Notes: a model not told the origin generated them from the sequence alone. A stretch of DNA of 64,000 nt from Phycomyces blakesleeanus NRRL 1555(-) (GCF_001638985.1 NW_017265151.1:248001-312000); one strand, 5' to 3'; shown: positions 1 through 13,228, numbered from the stretch's first letter. Translations and numbers: made by a program.

Positions 1-48
1 TAATTATTAAATATGTATTTTTATTTTATTTTTTTAAAAAAAATGTAG

Positions 49-673
49 GAATTTCATGAGTATCGACTTGATTGGCTACCAGAAATAGTAGAATATTTTA
101 CGGATGGCGTACCAACCCACCAGCTTTCCAAAAACATACCCGAGAAACCTGGAAGGGTTGTGATTAACCACTGGACAGATGGAAACCCAAACTTTGGTGG
201 AGCACTTCCAACAGAACCTGCCGTCCTCTCGGTATCAAAGTTTGTTATGATGTTTAATGTAACCGGCAATACCGAGCCTCTTGCTTGTCAGAAATCGGCC
301 AATGCTTGTTCAATTCATGGTGAGTGTTATAAGATTGTCTTCTTTTCCTCTTCTCCTTTCACTCCTCTAAGGAAATGTTAATGATAATATTTATTATGGC
401 TTGATAATTAATATTCCTTTGTTGTTGTTGTTGTTGTTATTATCTACTGTAGATGTAACAGAAGAACAAATTTTGCCTGAGAATATCGCAATGCCATCAT
501 CGAGTATGCCTTCAAAACGTTCCCCAACAAACTCAACCTCACTACCTTTATCTACTTCTCTTGGCAGAAAACCTTTAGATAATCAAGTAAACGTTTCCTT
601 TGCCCTACAAAACAAGGCTTCTAAACTATTTATAATCCTTTTACTAGGATTGAGTTTTGGGCCCTTGATTTGA
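49..673 (+). CDS. GH16 family cell-wall glucanase/transglycosylase, 3' part
   Basis: Partial gene whose 5' exons lie left of the window. Two exons are visible: 49-319 (preceded by an AG acceptor at 47-48) and 453-673, joined by a GT-AG intron. The 163 residues begin with the late beta-strands of a GH16 concanavalin-like fold: a F-H-E-Y-x-L-D-W segment, then a Y-F-T-D-G strand and an I-N-H-W-T-D-G-N-P-N-F-G-G stretch. The catalytic E-x-D-x-E motif would lie upstream and is not seen. The tail is Ser/Thr/Pro-rich and ends in a hydrophobic run just before the stop, which is the pattern of a GPI-attachment signal. Families of this kind cut or transfer beta-glucan or link chitin to glucan at the cell surface. 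The exact substrate cannot be told from this fragment. Confidence 0.8.
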
Positions 674-1241
674 TTCAATTGTCATCTCCCCTCCCCTCCT
701 CTTCTCCTTCTCCCTGTCCTAACCCTAACCCTAACCCTTGCCCTTGTCCTTGTCCTTGTCCTTGTCCTTGTCCTTGTCCTTATTCTCTCTCTTATACATG
801 TATAGTATAGCCATAAAGAGCGTGCACACATAAATATATATAAATATAATTATAGATATAGATACATTTGCGAATATGCGTATGCGTGTGTTGACATCAA
901 TATCATCCCATATTTTCTTTATTTTCTTTGTGTCTAAATATACTCTCTTCTTTATCTTCTTCTTCTTCTTATTCTTTGTTTTTTTTTTCTTTATTCCTTT
1001 CTATTTATTTATTTATTTTTAAAAAAAGGATCTACTTGTCAAAAAGGTAATTGGGCGTTGTCTTTCTATTCTTCTTTTTACTGGTATTATTATCGCTATC
1101 GCTATCGCTATCTTTTAACATTAATATCATTTTTTTGTTATTGTGCCTTTTATACTATCAAGACAAAACGTTTAATGCCCAAGAGATTATAAAGGGATAA
1201 TTATGTTTATTCTATAGGTTCAAAAAAAATTAATTAATTAA
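674..1241. other. Intergenic between two convergent 3' ends, simple repeats
   Basis: No gene seen. It carries three telomere-like CCCTAA units at about 718-737, followed directly by a (CCTTGT)n array at about 739-780, then AT-rich DNA. It separates the 3' ends of the GH16 gene and AAR2. Confidence 0.7.
718..780. repeat. Telomere-like CCCTAA units fused to a CCTTGT array
   Basis: About three CCCTAA units (the complement of TTAGGG, the usual fungal telomere repeat) run straight into about seven CCTTGT units. Too short for a telomere; an interstitial tract or a chance polypyrimidine array. Confidence 0.75.
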
Positions 1242-3044
1242 TTATTCATCCATTTCAACTACCATTGGTGCATCTTCATCTTCTTCGTCCTCTTCTGTTG
1301 GTAATTCCCATTTGAATCGAGATACAAGGAATTTCTTTAGTTGCAAGAATCGTTTTCCTAATTCAAATTCATGAAGTGGGATGTTTTTACGGAATTCCTA
1401 ATATGAACCAAGAAATTAAATTCATTATGCAAGAAACACACACACACAGAGAGAGAGATATCATTAATAATCTCAAAACTCTATGTAAAGATGTATATAT
1501 ATATTTACCTGTAACATGCTTGATATAAAGTTGTTTTCAGACAAGATGTCACGGAAAAAGTCTTCAGGACACTCTTCAAGCTGATGCTCAAATGTATCTA
1601 CCAAAATAATGATTCTAAGCTTTCTTTTCTTATTTTCTTTTTGCTAAAGAAAAAGGTGATGGATCCTGTCAAAGTTTGAGGCAATTGACTAGCTGACTGA
1701 CTGATTTCTCTTGTTTGTCTTCTTTTTTTCTTTTTTCTTAAGATTTGATTGACTTACCAATAAAATCAATAAACACACCCGGACTTTCTTCCATCCACTC
1801 TTGACACGAACAGAATAAGCGGACCATTTGTTTCCATTGATGAAATCCAGAAAAGTTTTGTGCCATTAAAAGACAAACGAAGGACAATTGCATTTCACCC
1901 AACATAACCAAATGATCTAATATGATGGCAATATTTTCAGTATAATAATATTAATAATAAAAAAAGCCCCACACTAAATTTCTTCTCCCCCTTTATATAT
2001 ATATGCATTTACCGTCATGATAGACTCGACGAAGTAAATCACGGGCAAGCCAGGATTTGTCAATGCTCCACTTTGTGATTTCATAGGCCGTTGCATTTTT
2101 TGGAAATGATTGTCTTAGATCAAATGGTGTGAACTCCATGCCTTCTTCTTTTTCGACTTCTTTGCCGACCCGTTTGTCTTTGACAGAAAGAACATCGTCG
2201 TCGAGTGGTTCGGGCGATTTTCTTGGCAGATGGGATACCTTTCCGTCGTTTGGTAAGATACGTCGTACTAGTCCAGGCGTGATGTGTTCGGTCAGGGTTC
2301 TCCAACGTTGGTAGTATGTAGGAGGGTCGAGTGGATAAGGACCCATATTCCGATCAAAATCTCGAATATCTTTATTTATTATCATTATAATCATAATTAG
2401 TATAATAAATAAAAGGTTATTTGGTTATTGAGAAATATACTCTAATTTTCTTATTTCTTATTTCTTTCTATAAACATTTTTAGAATTACTCTTTTTGTAT
2501 CGTTCTACTTGTTCTGGATCGAGCTCTCTTTCTTCTCGTAAATCTTCTGTGTGTGTATTCCATTCACGTACCGCGACCTTGCGATAATTTGAATGGTTTT
2601 AAATTTTCAATATATATATATATAATGTATAGACTTTGTAATTCTCATTCTAACCTCTTTGGATTCAAAGTACTTGAAAAAACCAGTCCGTATTCCTTGA
2701 AGACCTTCATTACTTGTGGCTCTAAAAATATAAATAATATAAATAACCATAATAACGGTAGCAGTAATACTAATGATTAATTTCTTTCTTTCTTTTTGTG
2801 TGTGTGTGTGTGTGTTTGTCTCTCAGTTGTATATATATATATATATATATAACAACCTTTGGGCTATAAATGCTTACGAAAAGTAAATAAAGTGTAATCC
2901 TGGAGGAATCATCTTGACACCTTTGAATAATGGACCGATTGTCCAAGCATGGTAATCGATTCCAAATTCTAGATTTGGAGGTGCATCTAGGAACAAAAGA
3001 AACGCGCCATGGTCGAATAATGCATTGGCTGTTTGTTGGTCCAT
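1242..3044 (-). CDS. AAR2: AAR2, U5 snRNP assembly factor (Prp8 chaperone)
   Basis: Seven exons on the minus strand: 3044-2878, 2721-2655, 2577-2490, 2369-2013, 1916-1758, 1597-1509 and 1397-1242, all with GT-AG introns and matching phases, giving 360 residues (human AAR2 has 384). Landmarks in order: an N-terminal G-I-D-Y-x-x-W motif followed by V-K-M-I-P-P-G, a central M-G-P-Y-P segment, an F-P-x-N-A-T-x-x-E-I-T-K motif, and a C-terminal helical domain with L-G-E-M-Q-L-S-F-V and F-F-R-D-I-L-S-x-N-N-F. The end is acidic. In other eukaryotes Aar2 holds Prp8 in cytoplasmic U5 snRNP before Brr2 replaces it. Start chosen at the ATG opening the conserved frame; an upstream ATG lies in another frame. 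Confidence 0.93.
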
Positions 3045-4026
3045 TATTATTATTAGAATTAATCAAATGTGTGTTGTCTTTTTTTTTTTCTTTTCTTTAT
3101 AAAGAAATAATATGTATATTGTATATAAGGTAACCAAAAAAAAATAAAATAAAATAAAATAAAAATTAAAATATTAATGCAAACTTGTGACTTTACAACA
3201 CCAACCTGATATATATATATATATATATAATTTATATATATTGGTTAGAATCTTTTAATGATAGTGTAAGAAAATTAGCATAGAAAGTTTAGTTGGTATC
3301 AACAAGGTCTCGATTATTATCATTGCTTTTTAAGAATAAGAATGATAATGATAAAATAAAGAACTCTTCATTCATTCATTCATTAATTCATTAATTAATT
3401 CGTTTGTTCTTTCGGTTGTTCATTTTTTTTTCTTAGTTGTCTCGGTTGCTCATTCATTTATTGTGGTAAAGAAGTAAGGGCAGAAAGAAGGGGGAAAAAA
3501 GGGGAGGGAGAAGGGGTGGAGATGGGGACCTTTATATATGTGTTATATGAATATTTTGGATTTGGATTTCATTATTTTCATTTTCATTTTCATTTGTACC
3601 AATTGATCTATGTGTCTATGTATGTGGTAGAAGAAATTTTGGATTGTTGTGTTTGGAATTGAATAAAATGATTTGGTAGGTAGTAAAATAATTTATTTTT
3701 TGGGTGTTATTTTTATTATATTATATTTTGCTTTGCTTTGCTTTATTCTTGTAATTTGGCAAGGTATTTTGGTATTTTGGTATTCAAGGCGTGAGTGTAA
3801 AAGATACAAGATGAAGAAATAATGATTGTAATGAGTATGCTAATAATACAGTCTATGAATGTATCTATAAAAATTGGTAGTCAAAATAATCCAAAGAAGA
3901 AAAAAAAAGGACTAATGTAAGGAAAGTTATATTGAAAATTGGTGTCAAACCAAAATTTTGAATACATATAAAATAAGTCAAGATAAAATTGTGGGTGGCG
4001 CGGTTGTGATAAAGGGAGTACAGAGT
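3045..4026. other. Intergenic, AAR2 promoter side
   Basis: AT-rich, with (AT)n, ATTC and TTTCA short repeats. It holds the upstream region of AAR2 and the 3' flank of the PH-domain gene. No coding region or RNA gene recognised. Confidence 0.6.
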
Positions 4027-4989
4027 CTACTGGATTTGGAAACAATCTTTATTTGTAAAGATTGCGGGTGAGAGAGAACCGGTCTCTTCAAGGTACTTGA
4101 TACCATTGGCATCAAGGTTGATTTTGTGCTGTGCCGTATCCAAAACTGGAGACTCGAGACCAGAACTTGCTGATGATGCAACCGACTCTGAAGGTGTATC
4201 AAGGCAAGGTAATGGTCTGGTGGTAGTAAGTGGGGAGAGCAAGACACCTCTTCGGCGAGAGAGGGAGGGAGGGTATCTTGGCTGAGGACGAGGTATGGGT
4301 ATGATCTCGCTTGATAGATAAGCATTATTTTCTTCTTCTTGTTCGAAAGTGTCTTTGGATCGAATTGGTTGAATATGTAGGGTTAGTGGAATGTCTTTGA
4401 TTGGTTGATGGTTTAATTGAGTTGCTCGAATTTGACGAGTGTGGCGTGGTGATGCTGATGCTGATGATGATGATGAAGAAGATGTTTTGATCATACGCAA
4501 AAAGGTGTCGAAAGGTCGTTGTCTTGGTCTTGATTGGGCTGGAGAAACTGGTACTCTGATGACTGATAGACGGGCGAGTCTGTACTGGATCACATCTACC
4601 CAGGCTCCTTGATCGAATGCTGAATTGCACTCTATGGTCCATGGTGGCAGAGATGAGTCTTTGTCTTGGATGGGAGCGTTTAGATTTGGTTCGAGACGGA
4701 AACAGTATGGGTGGTTGGGGAATGAACAGGCAACTACTCTAGAAACATCGCGTAGACTGAGAGTAGATGATGCACTATCAGTGTGCTAAATAAATATATA
4801 AAAAAAAGAGTATTAGATTTAATTGAATGGTTCTATGATGAGATTGATGCCATATTAACTAACCTCGTCTTTATAATAGCGTAATTCGGAATCCAACAAG
4901 ACGAAATATCGGGAACGCCACCGACTTCTTCCAAAGGAGCCTGAGCTGAGTTTTGCTAACCAGTCTGATTTGGGTACGATAAAAGACAT
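4027..4989 (-). CDS. PH-domain protein
   Basis: Two exons, 4989-4864 and 4785-4027, joined in phase 0, encode 294 residues. Residues 1 to about 105 form a pleckstrin homology domain: a G-x-x-x-R-S-R-W-R-S-R-Y-F-V-L-L-D-S-E-L-R-Y-Y strand pair near the N-terminus, the hydrophobic strand Y-C-F-R-L-E-P, and the closing helix with the invariant Trp (Q-G-A-W-V-D-V-I). The remainder is Ser/Pro/Arg-rich, low in order, with a poly-Ser run. The likely role is recruitment to phosphoinositide membranes or to a protein partner; no enzyme domain is present. The intron interrupts the PH domain after the third strand. The start ATG is the first in frame, and a TATA-like box lies about 120 bp upstream. Confidence 0.85.
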
Positions 4990-5110
4990 GATGATTTTTG
5001 TTATTTTGTGGTGGTGTGAATAGGACGTAAAGGATAAAGGATAAAAGATAAAGAAGTAGAGAAAGAGAGAAAGATGAATAGCAGAGTGAATCCAGTACAG
5101 AGACTACTTC

Positions 5111-5118
5111 TATTTATA
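5111..5118 (-). promoter_or_regulatory. Candidate TATA box of the PH-domain gene
   Basis: The minus strand reads TATAAATA about 122 bp upstream of the ATG at 4989. A good match to a TATA element, but in AT-rich DNA such matches are common. Confidence 0.3.
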
Positions 5119-5154
5119 CGTTCTTTCCATTGTATTACCCACCCCCTTCCTTCC

Positions 5155-5189
<35 letters not shown>

Positions 5190-5640
5190 CAAATTCTAAT
5201 TCTAATTCTATTGTACGGCCCCCCCCCCCCCCCCCTTTCTTTTTTTTCTTTTTCTCACGTCACAGACTATTGTGTATGTATACATGCATATATTATCCTA
5301 TACTAAAGCCTTTTTTTTTGTGCTTTTTGGACACTTTGCCTTTGACACCGCCATTTTCAATTTCAATTTCAATTTTTTTTTTGGTACTTGATTACAAGTG
5401 ATCATCACTCCTCAAACCAGTCCCACCCCTCCTCTATCTCTACCTCTACCTCATCTTATTCTTCCGCCTCCCCCTTTTCTAACCTTTTTTCTAAATCAAG
5501 TAAAAAAAATAAAATAAAAAGAGATAAAAATTAGTTGATATCTTGGGTATAATAGAATGATAATAATTTTTAATATAGGTATATAGTAGGACTGTTTCTA
5601 AATCCCTCACTTTCAAGTACTACATGCATTTGATAAGTAA

Positions 5641-5679
<39 letters not shown>

Positions 5680-7906
5680 TGGTGTAGGTGTAGGTGTAGG
5701 TGTTGGTGTTGGTGTCGATGTGTCTATTGATTGGAGTTAATATGCGTCTGTAATATATGTGTGTACTGCGGGCCAGAACTAATCATTAACATGAAATTAC
5801 CATAAAAGGCGAAGAGTATTAGGCGTGGTATCAAGCGAAGATGAAAGCCAAAAAGCAAAAGCAAAAGCAAAAGCAAAATAATAATAATATTATTTTATTT
5901 TACTTTATCTTGTAACGAATGTTAATATACCGCTTCTTTAAAGGTGCATATGGTTCTCATTGACTTTTTGTCGATGTGTCTCAGCTAAAAATCTCATTAA
6001 GGATGAAATACCTAAAATTATTATTATTATTATTATTATTCTTTTACATACATATACATAAGAAATATTAGATAGACGTATATACTATATCGAATTGAAT
6101 TGAATTGTTTTCTTTGGCTGATACAAAAGAATGTATATTATGTTACTGTCTGGTCTGGTCTGGTCTGGTGAGTACAAAATACGGCAAATGTGTATCCATT
6201 CGCCACAGTGCACTAAAATTGGGTTTGCTGAGTATCGCGACGGCGAATGAATAGTTTATTTTGTGTAGACACAAAGCACCATCCAAATCCAGTTTTGTGC
6301 TACTCATTACCACCAAAAGCTATTGTTATATTTTTATATATATATATATATATTTATTTATTTATTAAGGTCCAGACTTTTTTCTTCTTCTTCTTCTTTT
6401 ACTTTTACTTTTACTACTTCTTTAATTAATAAGAGTATATTATAAAATATATGTATATCTAATCACTACTATTCTGGATCTGTTGCCATGTTACTTCTTG
6501 GCTAGTCACACTTATAATAGTAGACAGTTCCTTGTAGTTTGTAGACTAACCAATCAACCAATCAACAAAAGTCCAATACACTTTTGTCAATTGAAACCGT
6601 GATGAATTGCCATGAAATAATATCAAATCAAATCAAGCCATTGCCTATTTCTACTTTTATTTTTTAAATATATAATATATATAAATGTCTGGTTACCGTT
6701 CAAGCCATGTCCAACCTTCCCAGACAAGATTGATCACTTTTCTTTCTTTTCTTTAGTTTTGTGCTTCAGAATGGTCCCAGAAAAAAAGAGACATTAATAA
6801 GGATCCTGAGTCGGTGTCTCATTTGACCAACTCGAAACCGAGCAAGAATATATATATATATATATACCGTTTCTCGGCCTTTAATTACAATTTGGAAGAG
6901 GTACCTTTTGGTTTCCAGTTTGATTCTTTTTCTTTTTTGACACACACAAACGTACATATACTCGCACGGTTTGAATGATCAAACTTTGTAACTTTAGCCT
7001 GTCCATTTAGTTCAAGCCGCCATTTTTCCCATTATATTATTATTATTCTACTTTCCTCTTCCCTTTTTTGTGATTGTCTGTGTCTGTGTCTGGGTGTGTG
7101 TACGATTGTGTAGATTCAAGGTTTTGGTTACCAGTTCTCTCATTGTTGACATTCTAATATATATATATATATACATCTTAGTTGGTAATGTGATCTAACT
7201 ACATCAAAACCCTATCACTACTGTCTTCTTCTTTCTTAATTTTTGATCGATCTGTTCTAAAGAGAGAGAGAGAGAGAGAAAGTTCATAGAAGAATTCGTT
7301 ATCTTTATATATATAAATTAAAATAAAATAAAATAAAAGTTCCATTTTTGGTGGATCTGTACAAGGTTCTTTGTGATGTTACTAAGTATTGATGATTTTT
7401 ACCTTAAAGAAGACGAAATAATGTAGATTGATCTTTAAAAGACTTTTGCATTAAAAGTACAAGTGCTTATTTTTTTTTTCTTTCTTTCTCTTTCTCTTCA
7501 TACCTCTTTATGGTATTTTTGTGTATTTGTTTGTGAAAACAAGGTTTCTAAGCATCTTATAAACCACTCTTTCTATATATACTTTGTACAACTTGTTCTT
7601 GAGTCCAATGCAGTGTACGTTGCTGTACTGTGCTGTTCTGTGGTTTGTGTGGGATTTAAGCTTTTGTTTCTTTCTTACTTTTTTTGGCTATGACTAAAGA
7701 CGTTTACATATATGGTTATTTTCTAAGCTTTTTTATAGTATGTACTAAGCTCCCTTATCATTCTGTCTAGATCTTATGAAGAAGCCCATTTACTCTTAAA
7801 AGAACAAACAAACAAACAAGCAAGCAAGTAAAGGTGATGTTTGCTTTGCTTTGCTTTGTTTTTTTTTAGTGTGACATGTACTCTGCTTAGATGGTGTATT
7901 TTTTTT

Positions 7907-7914
7907 GCTGCTGT

Positions 7915-7946
<32 letters not shown>

Positions 7947-7947
7947 C

Positions 7948-7984
<37 letters not shown>
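7907..7984. repeat. GCT/GTT trinucleotide array
   Basis: An imperfect run of GCT/TGC units that changes into an uninterrupted GTT run, about 78 bp in all. The frames around it do not extend into a recognisable protein, so it is treated as non-coding. Confidence 0.85.
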
Positions 7985-8684
7985 ATATTATTACTATCTA
8001 AAAAGATACTAAAATAAAGAAATAAAACGTACTGAATTAATTAAGAAAAACTCTAGTTTACTGCGGATCTGGTACTTAAACTACTGCTGCTGCTGCTGGT
8101 AATGCTGGTGCTGCTCCTCTTCCTCTCTTCTTCTTCTTTGTCCTCCTTATTCTTCTTGCACACTGCACACAATTCTCATTAAAAAAGGATAATATCGGCT
8201 TATTTGGTAACTTTAATAAAATAGAATAAAAATAACAGAAAAGTTGTATTTGGAGTGCCAAGGAAACTGTAAATATATAAAAAAATACTATATATATATA
8301 TAAATACTTGATGAGAAACTCTTGGCTCTGTAAATGATCTACACAAGCCAAGACAGTTAATAAACCTATTGATCAAGATTGTATGTGTTTTTTTTTGTGG
8401 ACAAATATGCCGCAGCACACCCGCTCAAGATAATAAAGAAAGAAAAAAAGAAAAATGTGTGACACCAATGCAAGACCTTTTTTTTGTATGCTGTATGTGT
8501 ACTGATGAGTTCTATAATCCACACTTTCAGAACCCATATACTGCATCTGTACATTGGGACCATTAGAATTCTTGCTAGCAAATTTTGAAACCAAAAAAAA
8601 AAAAGAATTCAGTTCTGTCAACAGTACAGACATTTACATACTCTTTATATATCTTTATATATTGAGATTATTCAGTTGCATGGT

Positions 8685-8777
8685 TTATAGAAAGAAAGAA
8701 AAATTGATCGTCATTAAAAGTACAACAACTGCAGCAATACCGATAGTAGCCCCAATAGCAAGCCAAATGAGCCCAAA
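8685..8777 (-). other. Isolated stretch encoding one hydrophobic helix
   Basis: After an AG dinucleotide at 8778-8779 the minus strand reads F-G-L-I-W-L-A-I-G-A-T-I-G-I-A-A-V-V-V and then a few more residues to a stop at 8685-8687. The helix is far less repetitive than its surroundings and looks like a transmembrane segment in a terminal exon. No upstream exon could be identified, so this may be a gene remnant or chance. Confidence 0.2.
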
Positions 8778-9315
8778 CTTTTATTTATTTATTTTTTGGT
8801 TTATCATTTTTGAATAGTCGGCATACCTTATACATATACTGGCTACTGATTAGGAAATATTACAAATAAATCAAGTGCCACTCATCCAAAAAAAAAAAAA
8901 AAAAGTACGATATTCTAACATCACAACTTTTGATGATTGGTTCAATTAGATGAAATAAATCTTGGTTATTCATTTACTTGATGCTGTAAAAGTAGATTTT
9001 ACGTGTGTATGTATTGGTTTACTATTACTATGGCATTTTTATTGGATTGTTACAATAGGCAATTTCACCAATAATTGTTCTTCTTTGATTTACATCAAGA
9101 GATTATGTAATGATTAGAAATGCAATAACGACATCATTGGCAATAGAACAAGCACTGCACTGTACTGCACTGCACTTCTCCCCTCTCTTTTCTTCTCCCT
9201 TCTTATTATCTCTCTTTATTTCCATTTCTAGTTTCCTCTGTGTATGTAAAAGTATTGATCCTACAAATCCACGTGGAGGCTGCTCTTTCGCACATATGTA
9301 TATACGCACATACAT

Positions 9316-9349
<34 letters not shown>

Positions 9350-10668
9350 GTAGAGAGAGAGAGAGAATACTTTATATGAAAATACACCAATAAATAGTAT
9401 AAACATGTCAAAATAAAAATAAAGAACCCACAAGAGACAAGCAAATAGTGTTTGTTTTTTGTGATTCTATTGTAATTGGCCAAAATCCTCAATCAAAATA
9501 TACTTATTTCAACAACAAAAAAGCGTAGATTTTATTCAATTGACAATCTCAACATTCAAAAATGACTAAACTGCGATTAACCAAAAAAAAAACCCCCAAA
9601 GAATTCCCTCCCTCTCATTATCTTTCTTTATCCCCTTGTTTTGTTTTGTTTCCCCTACTTGCTCACTTACTTGGTTAGTTACCTCTCTCTCTCTCTCTGT
9701 TTGTCTTTACTCCTGCCCTTGCGTCAATATTTCTGCAGACAAGAGTAATTGAAAGTGATAAAGAAAGAAAGAAAGAAAGGGGGTGGTTGAACAAGACTGT
9801 GCTTGTGCATACATGCATGCAGACAAAAAAAGAGAGAGAGGGAGGGAAAGCGAACCAAAGTACAAAAATCTGGTTTAAATAGACATTTTACATATATTTA
9901 TATATTGGCGTCTTTACATGTTTGCAAAGGCCCTAACCCAAACCCAAAACAGCACCTATAGACTATGCATAGATGCATAGATACATAGATGTATTTGCCA
10001 CCAAAACTCCTTGTGTGTAACGATGTCCATGCACAATTTAGGGACATTCAGGAGGTGTAAACACTTGGAACAGATTATATATGTTCTTATATTCCTATGT
10101 ATTGCTTATCGTCTAATTTATTGACTTTCTTTACCATCTAACCACACCACACTGTACCGTTTGATTTCTTTTCTTTTTCTCTCTTGTCTTTCATCTTATT
10201 TATCAGCATCAATATCGACGCTTTTTCTTTTCTTATTGTTTCTATCTATTGTACTTCATTATAAATAAATAATACAGCTGTAACATATATAAAAAGAAAA
10301 AGAAAAAACAAGGTAAAGAACAGTATCATTTTATCTTCCTCTTTTATATTCTCTTTATTTTCTAGGCAAGTTTTTTTTTTTTTTTTTTACTTTAAAAATG
10401 TCTCTTGGTTAATAAGTTTCCCAGCTTAGTATCAATGCACAAAATGCACAAAATGCACGCCCATATATTATTGCCAAGTTTGGTTCAAATGTTAAAATCA
10501 GTAAACCATTAAATAAATGAATGAATAAATTAAATTTTACCCCAAAAATAACCATAATCCAAAACAGAAAAATACAAAATAAAATCTTGGATTTTTGATC
10601 TATTATTGTTACCATTAATAATAATAATAATGGGTAATATAATATATATACATTATTCATAATAATTG

Positions 10669-10696
10669 TAGTAGTAGTAGTAGTAGTAGTAGTAGT
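10669..10696. repeat. GTA microsatellite
   Basis: About nine GTA units in the 3' flank of the alkaline phosphatase gene. Confidence 0.85.
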
Positions 10697-10857
10697 ATAT
10701 ATTTGTGGGGTGCGGTCTACAAAGATGGTTGATCAAGAATATTATGTACAAGATTTAAACATACTTTTTATGATTAAGATTATTATTGTTTCAAAAAGAA
10801 AAGGGTAGTTGAATAAATCAAACGAATAGATTATAATATATATATATATATATTTGG

Positions 10858-13165
10858 TTACCAGCGACTGTATTTTGCATGATTGAATTTTGGAGCATCG
10901 CGCTCATAGTGACTTAGATGGTCATTGTACTTTAGTTTTTCTTTCTTGGATAAAGGTGTGTAATTTACACTGGTATTATTTCTATTTTAATTGAAAATCA
11001 AATCAAATCAAATAAAATTTATTATCATTATATACATATTAGTATAATGCTTTTTCTTCTTCTTACTTGTTGAGTTTTCTGGTGAGATCTGTGAGGTTCA
11101 GGTGAAGAGCTTGGGCCATGAAATGTCCAATATCAATATTTTCATGACTGCCGCGTAGAGAATCAGTGCCTTGTCCGTACGCATAGAGATTAACATCAAC
11201 TCCACTATGACCAAGAGTAGCCCACTGTTTTTTTTTTGTTTGTTAAAAAATATATATGTAAAAATAAAAAGAAACTTACTCCTAACTGAGCTCTTAGGGA
11301 AACCATTTCTGCAAGGTAAAAGTCCATCAAGTTTGTTTTTTTTATCTTGGCCAAGCCTTGCTCTTCTTCTTTGGTCACATCTTCAATCCCGAGATACTTA
11401 TTGACAAGAGGCACGATCTTATCGACCTTGCCGAACAATCTGTTGTCCTTGATATAGTGAGCCACCGATACGGTTGACTTTCTAACCTTGGTCAATACGT
11501 CCGGGTACCTTTTATGTAAATTTATATAAAAGTTATTCAAATATATATATATATATACATATCTTTGTCTGTCTATCTTTGCTTTACCATAGATACTCGG
11601 GGTAAATAGGAGAGACCTGGCGTGCTAATGATAGTCCACCTGTCTCATGGTCACTGGTTGATATCATGATTGTTCCGGGATTCTGGTCAACGAATCTCTT
11701 TACATAGGCGATCGTTTTCTGGTACTCCAGAATGTCATGCACATGGGTAGCTGGATCGTTTCTGATTTGGCACATATAATTAATCAATTAAATCATTATT
11801 ATATATATATATAATTGACATACGAATGAGCGGCCATATCAATTCTGCTGCCTTCGATCATCAAAAAGAAACCATTTTCGGTAGACTTGGTTGAATGTAA
11901 GAGGATGTCTAGAGCCTTTGCAGACATTTCGGTCAGACTGGGTTCTCTTGTAGGATCTCTGTCAATCGAATAGTCCATATGCTTATTCACAAATATGTTA
12001 ATAAGAAATAATAATAATAATAAAATTTGAATATCAATTAACTTCATTTTTTTTTTGCCAAGACTAAATACTATATTATAATATAGGTAATATTTACATC
12101 TTCATTGAATAAAAGAAGGACCGGTAAGACACCAGGATCAATTGAGGAAAGGTTATCAAATACCGATCTGTTGTTGTACTCCACAGTGTTCCAATCATTT
12201 TGCTTTGCTTCTTTAAATAGCTCACGCTCGTCCCCACGGCAGCTCTGTGGATTTGATTTGGGCAAGAAATGACAATAGCCTCCGCCCATCATCAGATCCA
12301 CATTGCGGCCCAGAGGATTGTCGCCTATCTGCTGCACCGCAATATGGTTCTCGTCGTCTCGGTCCTGTACGTGGGCCGAGAACGAGGCGGGTGTGGCATG
12401 TGTGATTCTAGAGGTGACAACCAAGCCTGTCTTCATTCCATGCTGTTGTTTTGCAGCCTCAAGAACAGTAGCGCATGGGTTTCCACTAGGATCGACTTTT
12501 TTTTTTTTTTGTGATTAACAAACCAATTCTTTACAGATATATATATATATATATATATATATATCTTACCTCCTATTGCTCCGTTGTAGGTTTTAAGCCC
12601 ACAACTGAATGCAGTGGCTCCGGCTGCACTATCTGTGACAAGTGTTGACGAACTACGGGTTCGAGACTGACCCACGTGGATTGTGTCCAAGGGCATTTGG
12701 TAATCAAAGGGTTCCCCCTGAGTGTATTGATAATATGTCCTGGTGAATGCTACAGATGCTGGGCCCATGCCGTCACTTATCATCATAACAATGTTACGAA
12801 TAGGAGGTCGGTCCGCTGTGCTGTTATTCTCTTGTTGGACTTGTTGGTCCTGTTGGACTTGCTCTGATGTGGTCGGTGATTCGAACGAAGAGCCCAAGAA
12901 ACCAGCTAAAAGTAGACCACCTATCATTAATGCAATAGCACTACTAATCACAAGGAATGTACTCTTTCGCGACTATATATATATATGTGTGTGTGTGTGT
13001 GTTTATTGTATACAACAACAATATGAAAAATGAATATTATTATCAATATTATATTTGTGGTAGACGTACAGATGTACGGTTGTTGTAGTCATGGGATTTT
13101 TCGATTATTGAATTTTCAGAGCTTGCTTCTAGCCTGTGAATGTTATCTAAAAGAGGTTCATTCAT
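10858..13165 (-). CDS. Vacuolar-type alkaline phosphatase (Pho8-like)
   Basis: Eight exons: 13165-13070, 12972-12570, 12495-12098, 11981-11824, 11761-11588, 11508-11280, 11224-11067 and 10981-10858, giving 579 residues. A short cytoplasmic N-terminus (about 1-38) precedes a single transmembrane anchor (about 39-58), so it is type II like yeast Pho8. The catalytic domain shows the family motifs in order: M-I-S-D-G-M-G (metal), V-T-D-S-A-A-G-A with the phosphorylated Ser, G-G-G-Y, F-N-E-D-H-M-D-Y, I-E-G-S-R-I-D-M-A-A-H, S-D-H-E-T-G-G and W-A-T-L-G-H-S-G-V-D-V. All zinc and magnesium ligand motifs appear intact. It should hydrolyse phosphomonoesters in the vacuole lumen. Most introns contain (TA)n tracts. 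No truncation or frameshift was found. Confidence 0.95.
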
Positions 13166-13228
13166 TGTGAACCTTCTTGGTTGAATAAAAGAAAGAAGGA
13201 AAGAAGGAAAGAAGGAAAGGAAAGGAAT

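Larger units (their letters stand above)
4990..10857. other. Long repeat-rich intergenic region
   Basis: About 5.9 kb with no convincing gene on either strand. It is dominated by homopolymer runs and microsatellites: a C18-type run near 5218, TATATG units near 5641-5679, GGTCTG near 6150, a GCT/GTT array at 7907-7984, CA/TA/GA near 9317-9367, and GTA at 10669-10696. Short open frames here are low-complexity. One short membrane-helix-coding stretch at 8685-8777 (minus) is listed separately. Confidence 0.65.

Noticed and set aside
4325..4642. 105-codon minus-strand frame overlapping the PH-domain gene
   Set aside because: Alternative frame of the Ser/Arg-rich part; it does not join the PH domain exon.
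9103..9492. 129-codon minus-strand frame in the intergenic desert
   Set aside because: Composed of translated CA/TA/GA microsatellites with no coding character.
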